A stretch of 64,000 nucleotides of DNA from Stutzerimonas stutzeri (GCF_024448895.1 NZ_JAMOIC010000015.1:1-64000), one strand, 5' to 3'. Shown: positions 27,480-39,493, counted from the stretch's first letter. The notes: a model not told the origin generated them from the letters alone. Program-made: numbers and translations.

Positions 27480-30311
27480 TTACGCATAGTGGCGGACCTC
27501 GCCAGCGCCTTCGATGTTCTCAACACAGCGGCCACAGATCTCTGGATGCGTGGCATGGGTACCGACGTCAGGCAGGTGGTGCCAGCACCGACCGCACTTG
27601 GTGTGATCGGTCTTGCTGATCTTGAGCTTGAGGCCAGGCAGTTCGCTCTGCACGACTTCCTCCGGTGCACTGGCAAGTGGCGCCACCGTCACGGCAGAAG
27701 TGATCAGCACGAATCGCAATTCGTTACCCAGCTTGGTGAGATCGCTCACCAGCGAGTCTTCGGCATACAGCACGACTTCAGCCTGAAGATTTCCGCCGAT
27801 GGTCTTGGCTGCGCGCTGGGTTTCCAGCTCCTTGTTGACCGCGGCTTTCACCGCCATGACACGGTCCCAGAAATCGCGGCCCAGCTCGACGTCGGACGGC
27901 AGTTCGCTGAGGCGGTCGTACCAAGTGTTGAGCATCACCGATTCGTTACGCTCGCCCGGCAGGTACTGCCAGATCTCGTCGGCAGTGAACGACAGGATCG
28001 GGGCGATCCAGCGCACGAGCGCTTCGGCGATGTGATACAGAGCGGTCTGGCAAGAGCGGCGAGGCAGACTGTCGGCGTCGGTGGTGTACTGACGATCTTT
28101 AATGATGTCCAGGTAGAAGCCGCCCAGTTCCTGTACGCAGAAGTTGTGCACTTTCTGGTAGACGTTCCAGAACTTATAAGTGCCGTAAGCTTCTTCGATC
28201 TCCCGTTGCAACAGCAGGGCTCGGTCGATGGCCCAGCGGTCGAGTGCAATCAGCTGATCGGCCGGCACCAAATGCTGCGCGGGGTCGAAACCGTCAAGGT
28301 TCGAGAGCAGGAAGCGGGCGGTGTTACGAATGCGTCGATAGGAATCAGCGCTGCGCTGGAGAATGACTTTGGAAACCGCCATCTCACCGGAATAGTCGGT
28401 CGAGGCTACCCACAAACGCAGGATATCGGCGCCAAGGGTATCGGTGACCTCCTGCGGTGCTACAACGTTGCCCAGGGACTTGGACATCTTTCGACCGTTC
28501 TCGTCGACCACGAAGCCGTGTGTTAGCAGCCCCCTATATGGCGCGTAACCATCAATCGCCGAGCCAGTCAGCAGCGAGGAGTGGAACCAGCCGCGATGCT
28601 GATCGGATCCTTCGAGATAGAGGTCGGCACGCGGGCCGCTTTCATGGCCCATCGGGTGCGAGCCCCGCATCACGTGCCAATGCGTGGTGCCGGAGTCGAA
28701 CCAGACGTCCAGGGTATCGCTGATCTTCTCGTACTGCCCCGCTTCGTCGCCCAGCAGATCGGCTGCCTCCAGCTTCGACCAGGCCTCGATGCCGCCCTGC
28801 TCCACCCGCTGCGCAACGGACTCCATGAGTTCGACGGTACGCGGGTGCAGCTCGCCACTCTCCTTGTGCAGGAAGAACGGGATGGGTACGCCCCAGGTGC
28901 GCTGACGTGAGATACACCAGTCGGGCCGCCCGGCAATCATGCCGTGCAGCCTTGCCTGGCCCCAGGCTGGAACAAACTGGGTCTGCTCGATGGCATCCAG
29001 CGCCCGACGTCGCAGCGAACTGCCGTCGTTCGCGACCTTGTCCATGCCGACGAACCACTGCGCTGTGGCGCGGTAGATCAGCGGCGTCTTGTGCCGCCAG
29101 CAATGCATGTAGCTGTGTTGAATTGACTCGTGCTTGAGCAGCGCGCCGACTTCACGCAGTTTCTCTACGATGGCCGGATTGGCCTTCCAGATGAACTGCC
29201 CGCCAAAGAACGGCAAGTCAGATACGTAGACCCCATGACTCTGCACCGGGCTGAGGATGTCGTCATTCTCCATGCCGTATTGCTTGCAGGATCGGAAGTC
29301 GTCTTCACCGTAAGCAGGCGCCGAGTGGACAATGCCAGTACCGGCACCCATTTCAACATAATCGGCCAGATAGACCGGCGCGAAGCGCTCGTAAAAGGGA
29401 TGGCGGAAGCGGATGAGCTCCAGCGCCTTACCCTCGCAGCGAGCAACGATCTCGCCCTGCAGCCCGTACCGAGCCAGACTGGATTCGACAAGCTCCTCGG
29501 CTAGCACCAGCAACTTGTCGCCAGTGTCGACCAGTGCGTATACGAAATCCGGGTGAACGTTGAGCGCCTGGTTGGCCGGAATGGTCCAGGGCGTGGTAGT
29601 CCAAATAACGATGCTGGCAGGCTTGGCCAGCGCAGTAACGCCAAAGGCCGCCGCCAGCTTGTCAGCATCTTCGACGTGGAAGGCAACGTCGATGGCATCG
29701 GACTTCTTGTCCTGGTATTCGACCTCAGCCTCGGCCAGCGCCGAGCCGCAATCGAAACACCAGTTCACTGGCTTCAAACCCTTGAAGACGAAGCCGCCTT
29801 CGACCATCTTCGACAGCGCTCGGATTTCTCCGGCTTCGTTGGCGAAATCCATGGTGCGATAGGGATTGTCCCATTCGCCGAGCACGCCGAGACGGATGAA
29901 ATCAGCCTTCTGCCCTTCGATCTGCTCCGCGGCGTAGGCGCGGCAACGTTCGCGGGTCAGGTCTGCTGGCTGGTTCTTACCAAAGGTGATCTCGACCTTG
30001 TGTTCGATCGGAAGGCCGTGGCAGTCCCAGCCCGGCACGTATGGCGCATCGAACCCGGACAAGGTCTTGGAGCGGACAATGAAGTCTTTGATGACCTTGT
30101 TTACCGCGTGACCGATATGAATGCTGCCGTTGGCATACGGCGGGCCGTCATGCAGGACGAACTTCGGGCGGCCTTCACCGATCTGCCGCAGCTTTCCGTA
30201 GAGGTCAATGCTGTTCCAGCGCTGCAGGATCTCCGGCTCGCGCTGTGGCAGACCGGCCTTCATCGGAAATGCCGTGGATGGCAGATTGAGGGTCGCTTTG
30301 TAATCGGTCAT
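27480..30311 (-). CDS. ileS: Isoleucyl-tRNA synthetase
   Basis: 943-residue class I synthetase charging tRNA-Ile. The HIGH signature is in [14 protein letters not shown] (~60-70), the editing (CP1) domain includes [14 protein letters not shown], and KMSKS is in [11 protein letters not shown] (~600). The C-terminal zinc finger has [12 protein letters not shown] and CGRCVENI (~900-925). Start is the ATG at 30311 ([10 protein letters not shown]); the longer frame to 30425 overlaps ribF. The ribF stop lies one base upstream, so ribF-ileS-lspA-fkpB form an operon. Length is normal for bacterial IleS. Confidence 0.97.
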   Translation of the reverse strand: MTDYKATLNLPSTAFPMKAGLPQREPEILQRWNSIDLYGKLRQIGEGRPKFVLHDGPPYANGSIHIGHAVNKVIKDFIVRSKTLSGFDAPYVPGWDCHGLPIEHKVEITFGKNQPADLTRERCRAYAAEQIEGQKADFIRLGVLGEWDNPYRTMDFANEAGEIRALSKMVEGGFVFKGLKPVNWCFDCGSALAEAEVEYQDKKSDAIDVAFHVEDADKLAAAFGVTALAKPASIVIWTTTPWTIPANQALNVHPDFVYALVDTGDKLLVLAEELVESSLARYGLQGEIVARCEGKALELIRFRHPFYERFAPVYLADYVEMGAGTGIVHSAPAYGEDDFRSCKQYGMENDDILSPVQSHGVYVSDLPFFGGQFIWKANPAIVEKLREVGALLKHESIQHSYMHCWRHKTPLIYRATAQWFVGMDKVANDGSSLRRRALDAIEQTQFVPAWGQARLHGMIAGRPDWCISRQRTWGVPIPFFLHKESGELHPRTVELMESVAQRVEQGGIEAWSKLEAADLLGDEAGQYEKISDTLDVWFDSGTTHWHVMRGSHPMGHESGPRADLYLEGSDQHRGWFHSSLLTGSAIDGYAPYRGLLTHGFVVDENGRKMSKSLGNVVAPQEVTDTLGADILRLWVASTDYSGEMAVSKVILQRSADSYRRIRNTARFLLSNLDGFDPAQHLVPADQLIALDRWAIDRALLLQREIEEAYGTYKFWNVYQKVHNFCVQELGGFYLDIIKDRQYTTDADSLPRRSCQTALYHIAEALVRWIAPILSFTADEIWQYLPGERNESVMLNTWYDRLSELPSDVELGRDFWDRVMAVKAAVNKELETQRAAKTIGGNLQAEVVLYAEDSLVSDLTKLGNELRFVLITSAVTVAPLASAPEEVVQSELPGLKLKISKTDHTKCGRCWHHLPDVGTHATHPEICGRCVENIEGAGEVRHYA

Positions 30312-30312
30312 T

Positions 30313-31263
30313 TCAGTCCTGACTCGTGGTAAAGGGTGAAGCCCGCCAGTATTCGCGAGCCGCGGCGATATCCGCTTCGATCGCCGACTTGAGTACCTCC
30401 AGCGAGGCAAAGCGCTGCTCATCACGCAGCTTATGGTGAAAGGTCACACACAACAGGCGACCATAGAGGTCGCCCTGATAATTCAAAAGATGCACTTCCA
30501 GGTGCGGGTTGCCGTCGCTTTCGACCGAGGGCCGCATGCCGATATTGGCAACTGCTGGCTGCGTCTGCCCATCTACGCATGTACTGACCATGAACACACC
30601 GCTCAACGGCGTATTCTTGCGCTTGAGCTGGATATTGGCAGTCGGCGCGCCTAGCTGGCGACCAAGCGCCTGACCGTGCATGACCCGCCCGGTGATGCTG
30701 AATGGCCGACCGAGCAGCTTTTCGGCCAGCGCCAAGTTGCCCTCAGCAAGCACCTGTCGCAGCCGCGTACTGCTCACCCGCTCGCCATCGACTTCGATAG
30801 TGGTCGCCGCTTCGACAGTAAAGCCTTCGGTGACGCCCGCCTTCATCAGAAAATTGAAGTCACCGGCTCGGTCACAGCCAAAGCGGAAATCATCGCCGAC
30901 CTCAAGATGCTTGACCCCAAGCCCCTCGACAAGCGTCGCATGAACGAACTCCGCGGCGCTCAGCTCGCGCAAGCGGCGATTGAAGGCCAGGCAAAGCACA
31001 AGATCGATGCCTTGATCATGCAGCAGTTGGAGCTTCTCGCGCAGCCGGGTCAATCGCGCAGGCGCCTTGTCCGGCGCAAAATATTCGCGCGGCTGCGGTT
31101 CGAATATCACCACGCAACTCGGCAGACCCAACTCAGCCGCACGCTCACGCAGCCGCGCCAGGATGGCCTGGTGCCCCCGGTGAACGCCGTCAAAATTGCC
31201 GATAGTGGCGACACAGCCCCGATGTCGGGGCCGCAGGTTGTGAAGACCTCGAACCAGCTGCAT
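30313..31263 (-). CDS. ribF: Bifunctional riboflavin kinase/FAD synthetase
   Basis: 316 residues. The N-terminal adenylyltransferase half has [14 protein letters not shown] (~25-38) and [13 protein letters not shown]. The C-terminal riboflavin kinase half has [25 protein letters not shown]-type sequence, with the PTAN metal/ATP motif at ~220. It converts riboflavin to FMN and then FAD. Start is ATG 31263 ([10 protein letters not shown]). Its stop is one base from the ileS start. Gene order murJ-ribF-ileS is conserved in Pseudomonas. Confidence 0.96.
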   Translation of the reverse strand: MQLVRGLHNLRPRHRGCVATIGNFDGVHRGHQAILARLRERAAELGLPSCVVIFEPQPREYFAPDKAPARLTRLREKLQLLHDQGIDLVLCLAFNRRLRELSAAEFVHATLVEGLGVKHLEVGDDFRFGCDRAGDFNFLMKAGVTEGFTVEAATTIEVDGERVSSTRLRQVLAEGNLALAEKLLGRPFSITGRVMHGQALGRQLGAPTANIQLKRKNTPLSGVFMVSTCVDGQTQPAVANIGMRPSVESDGNPHLEVHLLNYQGDLYGRLLCVTFHHKLRDEQRFASLEVLKSAIEADIAAAREYWRASPFTTSQD

Positions 31264-31347
31264 ACCGCACTTCTTGCTTGAAAAGTCGCCGATTATACGC
31301 ATGAGCCAGCAGTCGCGGACAGGTTTGCCATCCGCTTAAGCCTTCGA

Positions 31348-32895
31348 TCAGTGGCGCAGATGACGCGGCCGCAAACCAAGCAAAACCAGCGCAACCGCGA
31401 ATGCGCCCAGCCCCGCAAAAACCAGCAGTGCCAACTGCAGCGCTCGCTGCTGCCAGTTCCACGCGAACCATTCGACCGACGGCGCATTCAGCCACCAGAC
31501 CACAGCCACCATCGCTGCACAGCCGCCCACCAGACGCAACAGGAAGACAGTCCAGCCCGGCGCGAACTGAAAGACACCGACACGGTACAGCCCCCAGAAC
31601 AGCAACCCGGCATTGAGCATGGACGAGAGAGAGGTCGCCAGCGCCAAACCGACGTGCTTGAGCGGCCAGATCAGGATCAGGTTCATCACCATGTTGGCAA
31701 TCATGCAGATGATTGCCACCCGTACCGGCGTCTTTAAATCCTGACGAGCAAAGAAGCCCGGCGCCAACACCTTTATCAGCATGAAGGCTAGAACACCGAG
31801 CGAATACGCCTCGAGCGCGCTCGCTGACTGAACAACCGCCTCTTCACTCATTGCGCCGTAGAAGAACAGGCTGGCAATCAGCGGCTCAGCAAGAATCCCA
31901 AGGGCGAGCGCCGCAGGAATGCCTACCAGCAGCACCATTCGTAGCGCCCAGTTGAGCGTATTGGAAAAGGCCTTGGGGTCTTCCCCGGCATGCTGGCGGG
32001 AAAGACTCGGCAGAATGACGGTGCCTATGGCGATACCAAACGCACCCAGCGGCAGCTCTGACAGCCGGTCGGCGTAATAAAGCCAGGACACACTGCCGGT
32101 TTGAAGAAACGAAGCGAGAACGGTATCGAGCAGAAGGTTGATCTGGCTGACCGACACCCCGAAAAGCGCCGGAACCATTAGCATCATGATCCGCCGCACT
32201 CCCTCGTCACCGAACTTGACACGCGGCCTTGGCAGCAGGCCCAGCTTGGCAACGTACGGGAGCTGGAAGGCCAACTGGGCGAAGCCGGCTATGAACACGC
32301 CCCAGGCCAGCGCCATGATTGGCTGATCAAAATAAGGGGTCAGGAAAACCGCGGACGTGATCATGCACACATTGAGCAGTACCGGAGTGAAACCCGGAAC
32401 CGCGAAGTGCCCATAGGTATTGAGCACGCCCGAGGTAAAGGCGGTAAGCGAAATCAACAACAGGTAAGGGAAAGTGATACGCAACAGCTCGCCGGCAAGC
32501 TGCATCTTGGCCGGGTCATCATGAAATCCTGGCGCGAAAAGCATGACCACGTAAGGAGATGCCAGCACTCCTATCGCAGTGATACCGGTCAATATCAGGC
32601 CGAGCATGCCTGCCGTGCGGTCAACCAGCAGCTTGACCTCCAGCAGCGTGCGCTTGGTTCGGTACTCGGACAAAACTGGGACAAAGGCCTGGGCAAACGC
32701 CCCTTCCGCGAACAGTCGGCGCAGAAAGTTGGGGATCTTGAAAGCGATGAAGAACGCGTCGGCCGCCGCGCCAGACCCGAAGTAGCTCGCCACCACCATA
32801 TCGCGTACCATGCCCAGCACTCGGGACAGCAGCGTCATGACGCTGACTACCGCGCTGGAACGCAATAATCCGCCTTTACCGGATGTCTCGGACAT
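31348..32895 (-). CDS. murJ: Lipid II flippase MurJ
   Basis: 515-residue inner-membrane MOP-superfamily protein, formerly MviN, with about 14 hydrophobic segments. It flips undecaprenyl-linked lipid II for peptidoglycan synthesis. Family landmarks include SRVLGMVRDMVVASYFGSGAAADAFFIAF, KIPNFLRRLFAEGAFAQAFVP (positively charged, essential cavity arginines) and the C-terminal RDLKTPVR-like ARQDLKTPVRVAI. The ATG at 32895 (MSETSGKGGL) is preferred to the longer frame from 32943. It is divergent from rpsT, with ~216 bases between. Confidence 0.95.
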   Translation of the reverse strand: MSETSGKGGLLRSSAVVSVMTLLSRVLGMVRDMVVASYFGSGAAADAFFIAFKIPNFLRRLFAEGAFAQAFVPVLSEYRTKRTLLEVKLLVDRTAGMLGLILTGITAIGVLASPYVVMLFAPGFHDDPAKMQLAGELLRITFPYLLLISLTAFTSGVLNTYGHFAVPGFTPVLLNVCMITSAVFLTPYFDQPIMALAWGVFIAGFAQLAFQLPYVAKLGLLPRPRVKFGDEGVRRIMMLMVPALFGVSVSQINLLLDTVLASFLQTGSVSWLYYADRLSELPLGAFGIAIGTVILPSLSRQHAGEDPKAFSNTLNWALRMVLLVGIPAALALGILAEPLIASLFFYGAMSEEAVVQSASALEAYSLGVLAFMLIKVLAPGFFARQDLKTPVRVAIICMIANMVMNLILIWPLKHVGLALATSLSSMLNAGLLFWGLYRVGVFQFAPGWTVFLLRLVGGCAAMVAVVWWLNAPSVEWFAWNWQQRALQLALLVFAGLGAFAVALVLLGLRPRHLRH

Positions 32896-33111
32896 TTGTT
32901 TTCCTAGAAGTTGCTGCAGAGGTTCCGCAATGGCGCAGGCCATTGGAATCGACGGGCAATTACGACAGATAAAGAGGCCGCGAGTTTAGCGGCAGCCCTT
33001 CTGTCCGGCCAGCATGATCAATCTCTAAGCAGGCTTGACAAGCCATCGCCGCATCGGCATGATTCGCGGCCTTATTTGCTTTGTAATCCCACGTTTTCGA
33101 GGAGTTCGACG

Positions 33112-33390
33112 GTGGCCAACAGCCCTTCCGCCAAAAAACGCGCAATTCAGGCTGAGAAGCGTCGCAGCCACAACGCCAGCTTGCGCTCCATGGTTCGTAC
33201 CTACATCAAGAATGTGGTCAAAGCCATTGATGCAAAAGATCTGGATAAAGCTCGTACTGCTTACACCGCAGCCGTGCCAGTAATCGACCGTATGGCCGAC
33301 AAAGGCATCATCCACAAGAACAAAGCAGCCCGGCATAAAAGCCGCCTGAACGGCCACATCAAGGCCCTCGGCGAAGCTGCTGCAGCCTAA
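33112..33390 (+). CDS. rpsT: 30S ribosomal protein S20
   Basis: 92-residue, highly basic S20 with [20 protein letters not shown] at the N-terminus and [20 protein letters not shown] at the end. It binds 16S rRNA early in 30S assembly. The start is GTG at 33112 after a GAGGAG-type ribosome site (cgaggagttcgacg), as expected for S20, which often uses a weak start and autoregulates. It is a single-gene unit ended by a strong bidirectional terminator. Confidence 0.96.
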   Translation: MANSPSAKKRAIQAEKRRSHNASLRSMVRTYIKNVVKAIDAKDLDKARTAYTAAVPVIDRMADKGIIHKNKAARHKSRLNGHIKALGEAAAA

Positions 33391-33404
33391 AACTGCACGC
33401 TCTT

Positions 33405-33434
33405 GAAAAAAACCGGCCTCGGCCGGTTTTTTTG
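33405..33434. terminator. Rho-independent terminator after rpsT (bidirectional)
   Basis: Stem AAACCGGCC, loop TC, complement GGCCGGTTT, followed by a T-run and preceded by an A-run, so it can work on both strands. It separates rpsT from the convergent creA-like gene. Confidence 0.92.
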
Positions 33435-33452
33435 TGCCTGCATTTAGAGGCA

Positions 33453-33479
33453 GCTGGCTGCTTCAATGAAGCAGCCAGC
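33453..33479. repeat. Perfect 12-bp stem hairpin between rpsT and creA-like gene
   Basis: GCTGGCTGCTTC, loop AAT, then the exact complement. No T-tract follows. It lies just after the creA-like stop on the minus strand, where it could end or protect that transcript. Confidence 0.65.
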
Positions 33480-33499
33480 CACCCACAATCTCGAAGACG

Positions 33500-33958
33500 T
33501 TATGGCTGGACCCACGGCAATATTGGAATCGCGGTTACCGCATTCTGCGGGCTACCCTCGATCACTCGGTCGCTGTAAACCAGATAAACGAGCGTGTTTC
33601 GAGCCTCATCAAAGAAACGCACTACCTGCATGGTCTTGAACACCAGTGAGGTACGCTCTTTGAAAACGACCTCGCCGTCCTTGAGATTCTTCTCCATGCG
33701 GATTGGGCCAACCTGACGGCAGGCAATGGATGCCTCAGCACGATCCTCTGCCAAGCCAAGCCCACCCTTGATTCCGCCGGTTTTCGCCCTCGACAGGTAG
33801 CAGGTTACCCCGTCCACCTTGGGATCATCGAATGCCTCGACGGCGATCTTGTGATTGGGGCCGAGCCACTTGAAGACCGTATCGACCTCACCCACTTCAC
33901 GCGCCATGCTCACCGCCGGCAAAGCGAGCAATACCATCAAAGCCTTTGCCAATCGCAT
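33500..33958 (-). CDS. creA: CreA family secreted protein
   Basis: 152 residues with a signal peptide ([19 protein letters not shown]) and the CreA domain: [25 protein letters not shown], the conserved [22 protein letters not shown] and a second cysteine in ASIACRQVG, likely disulfide-paired in the periplasm. Function of CreA is not established in any organism I know. ATG 33958 is chosen over 33970 because it gives a cleaner signal peptide, but the two are close. It follows proB with a short gap or overlap and probably shares its transcript. Confidence 0.85.
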   Translation of the reverse strand: MRLAKALMVLLALPAVSMAREVGEVDTVFKWLGPNHKIAVEAFDDPKVDGVTCYLSRAKTGGIKGGLGLAEDRAEASIACRQVGPIRMEKNLKDGEVVFKERTSLVFKTMQVVRFFDEARNTLVYLVYSDRVIEGSPQNAVTAIPILPWVQP

Positions 33959-33966
33959 TGAGCACC

Positions 33967-35085
33967 TCATACCAGGATCATGTTGTCGCGATGAATGAGC
34001 TCAGGCTCATCAACGTAGCCGAGCAGCTTTTCGATTTCATCCGAGGGGTGGCCGAGAATCCGCTGGGTTTCAGCGACACTGTAGTTGACCAGGCCCCGAG
34101 CCACTTCCCGCCCATCCGGGCCGGCGCATACCACCATTTCGCCACGGCGGAAGCCACCCTGCGCTGCCTTGACACCAACCGGTAGCAGGCTGCGATTACC
34201 CTGCCTCAGTGCATGCACCGCTCCAGCATCGAGGGTAACGACACCACGGGTCTGCAGGTGCCCGGCAAGCCATTGCTTGCGAGCAGCGTGACGACTGCAC
34301 TCAGGCGCCAATAACGTCCCCAGCCTGTCGCCCGCCTTGAGGCGCGCTAGCACCTGCTCGATACGACCACCCGCGATAACCGTGTGCGCGCCTGATCGGG
34401 CCGCCAATCGAGCCGCGCGCAGCTTGGTCTGCATACCGCCTCGACCCAACGCCCCACCCGTAGCACCCGCCACCAGATCAAGCGAAGGGTCATCGGCCCG
34501 CGCCTCGCTGATCAACTTGGCGTCGGGGTTGTGGCGCGGATCCGCATCGAACATGCCATCTCGGTCAGTGAGAATGACCAAAAGGTCAGCCTCGACCAGA
34601 TTTGCTACCAGCGCGGCAAGGGTATCGTTGTCACCAAAGCGAATTTCGTCAGTTACCACCGTATCGTTTTCATTGATGACCGGCACAACGCCCAGATCGA
34701 TCAATGTGCGCAGAGTGCTGCGGGCATTCAGGTAGCGCTTGCGATCCGAAAGGTCATCGTGGGTCACCAGGATCTGAGCCGTTTGCTGGTCGCAGCGTGC
34801 AAAACTGGTTTCCCAGGCGCGAATAAGCCCCATCTGGCCGACAGCGGCAGCGGCTTGCAGCTCATGAACCGCTTTGGGCCGCGCCGTCCAACCGAGACGA
34901 CTCATGCCGGCCGCAACCGCACCGGACGACACCAGCACCAGTTCTACACCTGCATCGCGCAGAGAGACCATCTGATCGACCCAGACTGCCATGGCCGCCT
35001 GATCCAACCCACGCCCATCGGCGGTCAGCAGCGCGCTGCCGATCTTTACCACCCAGCGCCGAGCGCCGCTCACCTTGTCCCGCAT
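33967..35085 (-). CDS. proB: Glutamate 5-kinase
   Basis: 372 residues. An amino acid kinase domain ([18 protein letters not shown] at the start, [10 protein letters not shown], and the ATP-site segment GTGGMQTKL-like [16 protein letters not shown]) is followed by a C-terminal PUA domain (~280-372). It phosphorylates glutamate, the first and feedback-inhibited step of proline synthesis. It lies between obgE and the creA-like gene as in other Pseudomonas. No proA is adjacent, which is normal for the genus. Confidence 0.95.
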   Translation of the reverse strand: MRDKVSGARRWVVKIGSALLTADGRGLDQAAMAVWVDQMVSLRDAGVELVLVSSGAVAAGMSRLGWTARPKAVHELQAAAAVGQMGLIRAWETSFARCDQQTAQILVTHDDLSDRKRYLNARSTLRTLIDLGVVPVINENDTVVTDEIRFGDNDTLAALVANLVEADLLVILTDRDGMFDADPRHNPDAKLISEARADDPSLDLVAGATGGALGRGGMQTKLRAARLAARSGAHTVIAGGRIEQVLARLKAGDRLGTLLAPECSRHAARKQWLAGHLQTRGVVTLDAGAVHALRQGNRSLLPVGVKAAQGGFRRGEMVVCAGPDGREVARGLVNYSVAETQRILGHPSDEIEKLLGYVDEPELIHRDNMILV

Positions 35086-35189
35086 CGATCCCGCCTTCTA
35101 TTCGATATCCGGCCAAACCACTCGCGACGAGCCACACAGCGTGGCTCGACAATCAATCATGTACAGATGTGCAGCAACACGAACGATCC

Positions 35190-36434
<1,245 letters not shown>

Positions 36435-36523
36435 CTAGAAAACAGGAACATAAGGGTCTTGCAAAACCCGGCGATAATTAGAGCACAGCAGTGTTTTGCA
36501 AGAGCCCTACTGAAGATACAGAA

Positions 36524-36556
36524 ACAAAAAAGCCCCGTCGCATGACAGGGCTTTTC
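36524..36556 (-). terminator. Rho-independent terminator after rpmA
   Basis: On the minus strand, stem AGCCCTGTC, loop ATGC, then GACGGGGCT followed by TTTTTTG. It has nine pairs with one G-T. It lies between rpmA and obgE, so obgE read-through would be partial. Confidence 0.88.
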
Positions 36557-36570
36557 CAGCAACGTCGCGA

Positions 36571-36828
36571 TTAGGCTGCGACGACGCTCACGTAGCGACG
36601 GCCAAAAGCGCCTTTCACTTCAAACTTGATCACGCCTTCCACTTTCGCGAACAGGGTGTGATCCTTGCCCATACCAACGCCGTAACCGGCATGGAACTGG
36701 GTACCGCGCTGACGCACGATAATGTTGCCAGCCTTGATGACCTGGCCGCCGTACATCTTCACGCCAAGACGCTTGGCTTCTGAGTCGCGACCGTTGCGGG
36801 TAGAACCGCCAGCTTTTTTGTGTGCCAT
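36571..36828 (-). CDS. rpmA: 50S ribosomal protein L27
   Basis: 85 residues, beginning [20 protein letters not shown], the invariant L27 N-terminus that reaches the peptidyl transferase centre. The rest ([22 protein letters not shown], then [12 protein letters not shown]) is canonical. It is second gene of the rplU-rpmA operon and is closed by a strong terminator. Confidence 0.97.
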   Translation of the reverse strand: MAHKKAGGSTRNGRDSEAKRLGVKMYGGQVIKAGNIIVRQRGTQFHAGYGVGMGKDHTLFAKVEGVIKFEVKGAFGRRYVSVVAA

Positions 36829-36863
36829 GAGTTCAATACTCCTATAAGGGGATTCAGGCCCGA

Positions 36864-37175
36864 TTAGCCCTGAATGCCGGTGATTTTGACCTCAGTGAAC
36901 CACTGACGGTGGCCCTGACGCTTCATGTGGTGCTTACGACGGCGGAATTTGATGATGGTGACCTTGTCGTGACGGCCCTGAGCGATCACTTCAGCAGTGA
37001 CCTTGGCACCATCGACCACCGGAGCGCCGATCTTTACGTCGTCGCCGTTGCCGATCAGCAGAACGCGGTCAAAAGTGACAGCTTCGCCAGTGGCAACTTC
37101 GAGTTTTTCAATCTTGAGGTATTCGCCTTCGGCGACCTTGTATTGCTTGCCGCCGGTAACGATAACTGCGTACAT
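36864..37175 (-). CDS. rplU: 50S ribosomal protein L21
   Basis: 103 residues: [20 protein letters not shown] to [23 protein letters not shown], the L21 signature. It binds 23S rRNA with L20. ATG 37175 is the family start. The frame is open back to 37400, but that leader region holds the promoter (37316-37344), so it is untranslated. It is the first gene of rplU-rpmA. Confidence 0.97.
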   Translation of the reverse strand: MYAVIVTGGKQYKVAEGEYLKIEKLEVATGEAVTFDRVLLIGNGDDVKIGAPVVDGAKVTAEVIAQGRHDKVTIIKFRRRKHHMKRQGHRQWFTEVKITGIQG

Positions 37176-37315
37176 CTGTGTATCTCCGTTGATCCTGCTC
37201 ACCCAGCGCTTAAGTGAAATAGTTGGAGGCTGGCATGGCTGCTCGGGGCCGGAAAGGACGCCCTTGCAATTGCGTAAGGCAGGGAAATGCCCAGGGGGAA
37301 AGTTCAGGGTCCGCG

Positions 37316-37344
37316 ATTGTACGCATCCACCTAACGTCGCGCAA
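37316..37344 (-). promoter_or_regulatory. Sigma-70 promoter of rplU
   Basis: On the minus strand, -35 TTGCGC and -10 TACAAT are separated by 17 bases. The leader to the rplU ATG is then about 130 bases, long enough for an L21-type regulatory leader. Confidence 0.7.
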
Positions 37345-37362
37345 TAGCCGCCGGGCCTTGCC

Positions 37363-37391
37363 TTGACACTGCATGACCCGCCCCATAGCAT
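37363..37391 (+). promoter_or_regulatory. Sigma-70 promoter of ispB
   Basis: -35 TTGACA (consensus) and -10 TAGCAT are 17 bases apart, ~33 bases before the ispB ATG. It is divergent from the rplU promoter. Confidence 0.65.
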
Positions 37392-37423
37392 GCCGCGCAA
37401 TCTCCGAGGAGTACTGGTCCCCG

Positions 37424-38392
37424 ATGCAACCCCAGGCCTTTTACCAAGTAGTGGCTGAAGATTTTGCCGCCGTTGACGGCATTATCCGCAACCAGCTGAC
37501 GTCTCGCGTACCGCTGGTGGAAAAGATCGGGGATTACATTACCTCGGCCGGCGGCAAACGCCTGCGACCTCTATTGGTCCTGCTCAGTGGCAATGCGCTG
37601 GGACTGAAAGGTGAACAGCTGCGCCTGCTGGCAGCCATCATCGAATTCCTGCACACATCGACATTGCTTCATGACGACGTAGTCGACATGTCCGGCATGC
37701 GCCGCGGTCGCTCCACGGCGAATGCACTCTGGGGCAATGCACCCAGCGTACTGGTTGGCGACTTTCTTTATGCACGCTCCTTCGAAATGATGGTGGACCT
37801 GGGCTCGATGCCGGTCATGCGCATCATTTCTCAGGCGACCCGAGTCATCGCTGAGGGTGAAGTGCTCCAGCTTTCCAAAGTTCGCGACGCCAGCACCACC
37901 GAAGAAATCTACATGGAAGTCATCCGCGGCAAGACGGCCATGCTCTTCGAGGCGTCGACGCACAGCGCTGCTACTTTGGCAGGCGCTAATGACGAGCAAC
38001 GCGAAGCACTGCGTAACTTCGGTGACTACCTCGGCATCGCTTTCCAGCTCGTTGATGATCTGCTCGATTACCAGGGCGATGCCGAAACCCTGGGCAAGAA
38101 TGTGGGAGACGACCTGGCTGAAGGCAAGCCAACGCTGCCATTGATCTACACCATGCGTGAAGGCACAGCCGAGCAAGCCTCACTGGTGCGCCAGGCGATC
38201 CAGAAAGGTGGCATCGAGGATCTCGAGAAAATCCGCATGGCAGTCGAAGCGTCCGGCGCATTGGATTACACCGCGCGCATGGCTCGCGACTATGCCGATC
38301 GCGCGATCGCCTGTCTCGAACTCATCCCGGCAAACCCCTATCGCGACGCGCTGGTGGAACTCAGCCGTTTCGCTGTAGCCCGCACGCACTAA
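37424..38392 (+). CDS. ispB: Octaprenyl diphosphate synthase
   Basis: 322-residue all-trans polyprenyl synthase making the side chain for ubiquinone. The first aspartate-rich motif is [16 protein letters not shown] (~82-97) and the second is [11 protein letters not shown] (~209-219). [16 protein letters not shown] and the C-terminal [15 protein letters not shown] are typical. ATG 37424 (MQPQAFYQ) follows a GAGGAG-like ribosome site and lies 33 bases after a sigma-70 promoter; the upstream frame from 37373 would overlap that promoter. It is followed by a terminator-like hairpin. Confidence 0.95.
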   Translation: MQPQAFYQVVAEDFAAVDGIIRNQLTSRVPLVEKIGDYITSAGGKRLRPLLVLLSGNALGLKGEQLRLLAAIIEFLHTSTLLHDDVVDMSGMRRGRSTANALWGNAPSVLVGDFLYARSFEMMVDLGSMPVMRIISQATRVIAEGEVLQLSKVRDASTTEEIYMEVIRGKTAMLFEASTHSAATLAGANDEQREALRNFGDYLGIAFQLVDDLLDYQGDAETLGKNVGDDLAEGKPTLPLIYTMREGTAEQASLVRQAIQKGGIEDLEKIRMAVEASGALDYTARMARDYADRAIACLELIPANPYRDALVELSRFAVARTH

Positions 38393-38406
38393 CACACGTC
38401 ACCGAC

Positions 38407-38430
38407 GGGCGCGCCACGCGCCCTCTTTCC
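38407..38430 (+). terminator. Terminator-like hairpin after ispB
   Basis: Stem GGGCGCG, loop CCA, complement CGCGCCC, followed by TCTTTCC. The T-rich tail is short, so termination may be partial. Confidence 0.6.
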
Positions 38431-38507
38431 TGCACTTACTCAGACACTAACGCAGCTCGATCTCCGTTGATCGCTTGCGAGAATCTTTGCGCTTGCATGT
38501 TTGCAAA

Positions 38508-38522
38508 TAACAATTATTCTCA
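38508..38522. promoter_or_regulatory. Probable Fur box upstream of PA4570-like gene
   Basis: TAACAATTATTCTCA fits TGATAAT-N-ATTATCA at 11 of 14 positions on either strand. It ends 25 bases before the start codon at 38548, so bound Fur would block initiation. The P. aeruginosa counterpart PA4570 is, as I recall, strongly induced in low iron, which agrees. Confidence 0.65.
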
Positions 38523-38547
38523 TTAATGAAATCAATTGGAGGTTCGC

Positions 38548-38775
38548 ATGACTTATCTGATCGACGCCTGGCTGGATCGCCCGCAACCTTATTTGCGGAT
38601 ACTTGACCGCAATACCGGAGCGGTGTGCGTTTCACTGGAAGGGGATGCCCTGGATGAATTGCGCGACCAGGGCGATCTGGACCTGCATGAGTTGAGCACC
38701 AGTGAACCTTGCGTGCTCAAGGAACAGGTGCGCAACCTGTTCCTCTTCTCATATGCTCGAGCATTGCGCCCGTGA
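38548..38775 (+). CDS. Small conserved Pseudomonas protein, PA4570-like
   Basis: 75-residue acidic protein, MTYLIDAWLDRPQPYLRILD at the start. It has no cysteines apart from two isolated ones (VCVSLE, EPCVLKE), no signal peptide and no membrane segment. I do not know its function. It occupies the place of PA4570 between ispB and fklB, and is preceded by a strong ribosome site (TTGGAGGT) and a Fur-like site. An iron-starvation role is inferred from context only. Confidence 0.8.
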   Translation: MTYLIDAWLDRPQPYLRILDRNTGAVCVSLEGDALDELRDQGDLDLHELSTSEPCVLKEQVRNLFLFSYARALRP

Positions 38776-38780
38776 GCAGA

Positions 38781-39398
38781 TTACAGAACGGCGAGCAGCT
38801 CGACGTCGAACACCAGCACGCTGTGTGGAGGAATGCTACCGACGCCCTGCGCGCCATAGGCCAGTTCGCTCGGCACATAGAGACGCCACTTGCTGCCGAC
38901 GCCCATCAACTGCAGCGCCTCGGTCCAACCGGCAATGACGCCCCCAACCGGGAACTCGGCAGGTTGACCGCGCTGGTAGGAGCTGTCGAAGACGGTGCCA
39001 TCGATCAAAGTACCGTGATAATGGGTGCGCACCTGATCATCAGCAGTTGGCTTGGCGCCCTCGCCAGCAGTGAGAATTTCGTACTGCAGCCCTGATGACA
39101 GGGTAGTGACGCCGTCCCGCTTTGCGTTTTCAGCCAGAAACGCCTGGCCCTCGCCTGCAGCCGCCTCGGCTTTACGCTGCGCCTCTGCCTGCATACGTTC
39201 ACGGATGACGGCAAAGCTGGCGTTCAGATGTTCCGGGCTAACCCGACTTTCAACGCCGGCGAAGGCATCACGAATGCCGACAATCACCGCATCGAGACTG
39301 ATGCCTGGGGGCGGGTTCTCGCGCAGCTGATCACCCAACTGGCGGCCGATACCGTAGCTCACGCGTGTTTCGTCGGTAGAAAGATTCAGATCAGTCAT
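38781..39398 (-). CDS. fklB: FKBP-type peptidyl-prolyl isomerase FklB
   Basis: 205 residues. The N-terminal helical dimerisation half (residues ~1-95, starting MTDLNLSTDETRVSYGIGRQ) is followed by a C-terminal FKBP domain with VRTHYHGTLIDGTVFDSSY, PAEFPVGGVIAGWTEALQ and ELAYGAQGVGSIPPHS. This is the FKBP22/FklB layout. No signal peptide is visible, so it is probably cytoplasmic. It converges on the PA4570-like gene with a five-base gap. Confidence 0.93.
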   Translation of the reverse strand: MTDLNLSTDETRVSYGIGRQLGDQLRENPPPGISLDAVIVGIRDAFAGVESRVSPEHLNASFAVIRERMQAEAQRKAEAAAGEGQAFLAENAKRDGVTTLSSGLQYEILTAGEGAKPTADDQVRTHYHGTLIDGTVFDSSYQRGQPAEFPVGGVIAGWTEALQLMGVGSKWRLYVPSELAYGAQGVGSIPPHSVLVFDVELLAVL

Positions 39399-39493
39399 GC
39401 ATCGGCTCCGCCGGAAAAAAGGGCCGACAGCCTAGCACAGCGATGCTGATCGACCCATTCCAAGCCCGACATCGCATGACTCGGGAGGCCGAA

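Noticed and set aside
27405-28526. 373-codon plus-strand open frame
   Set aside because: Antisense to ileS.
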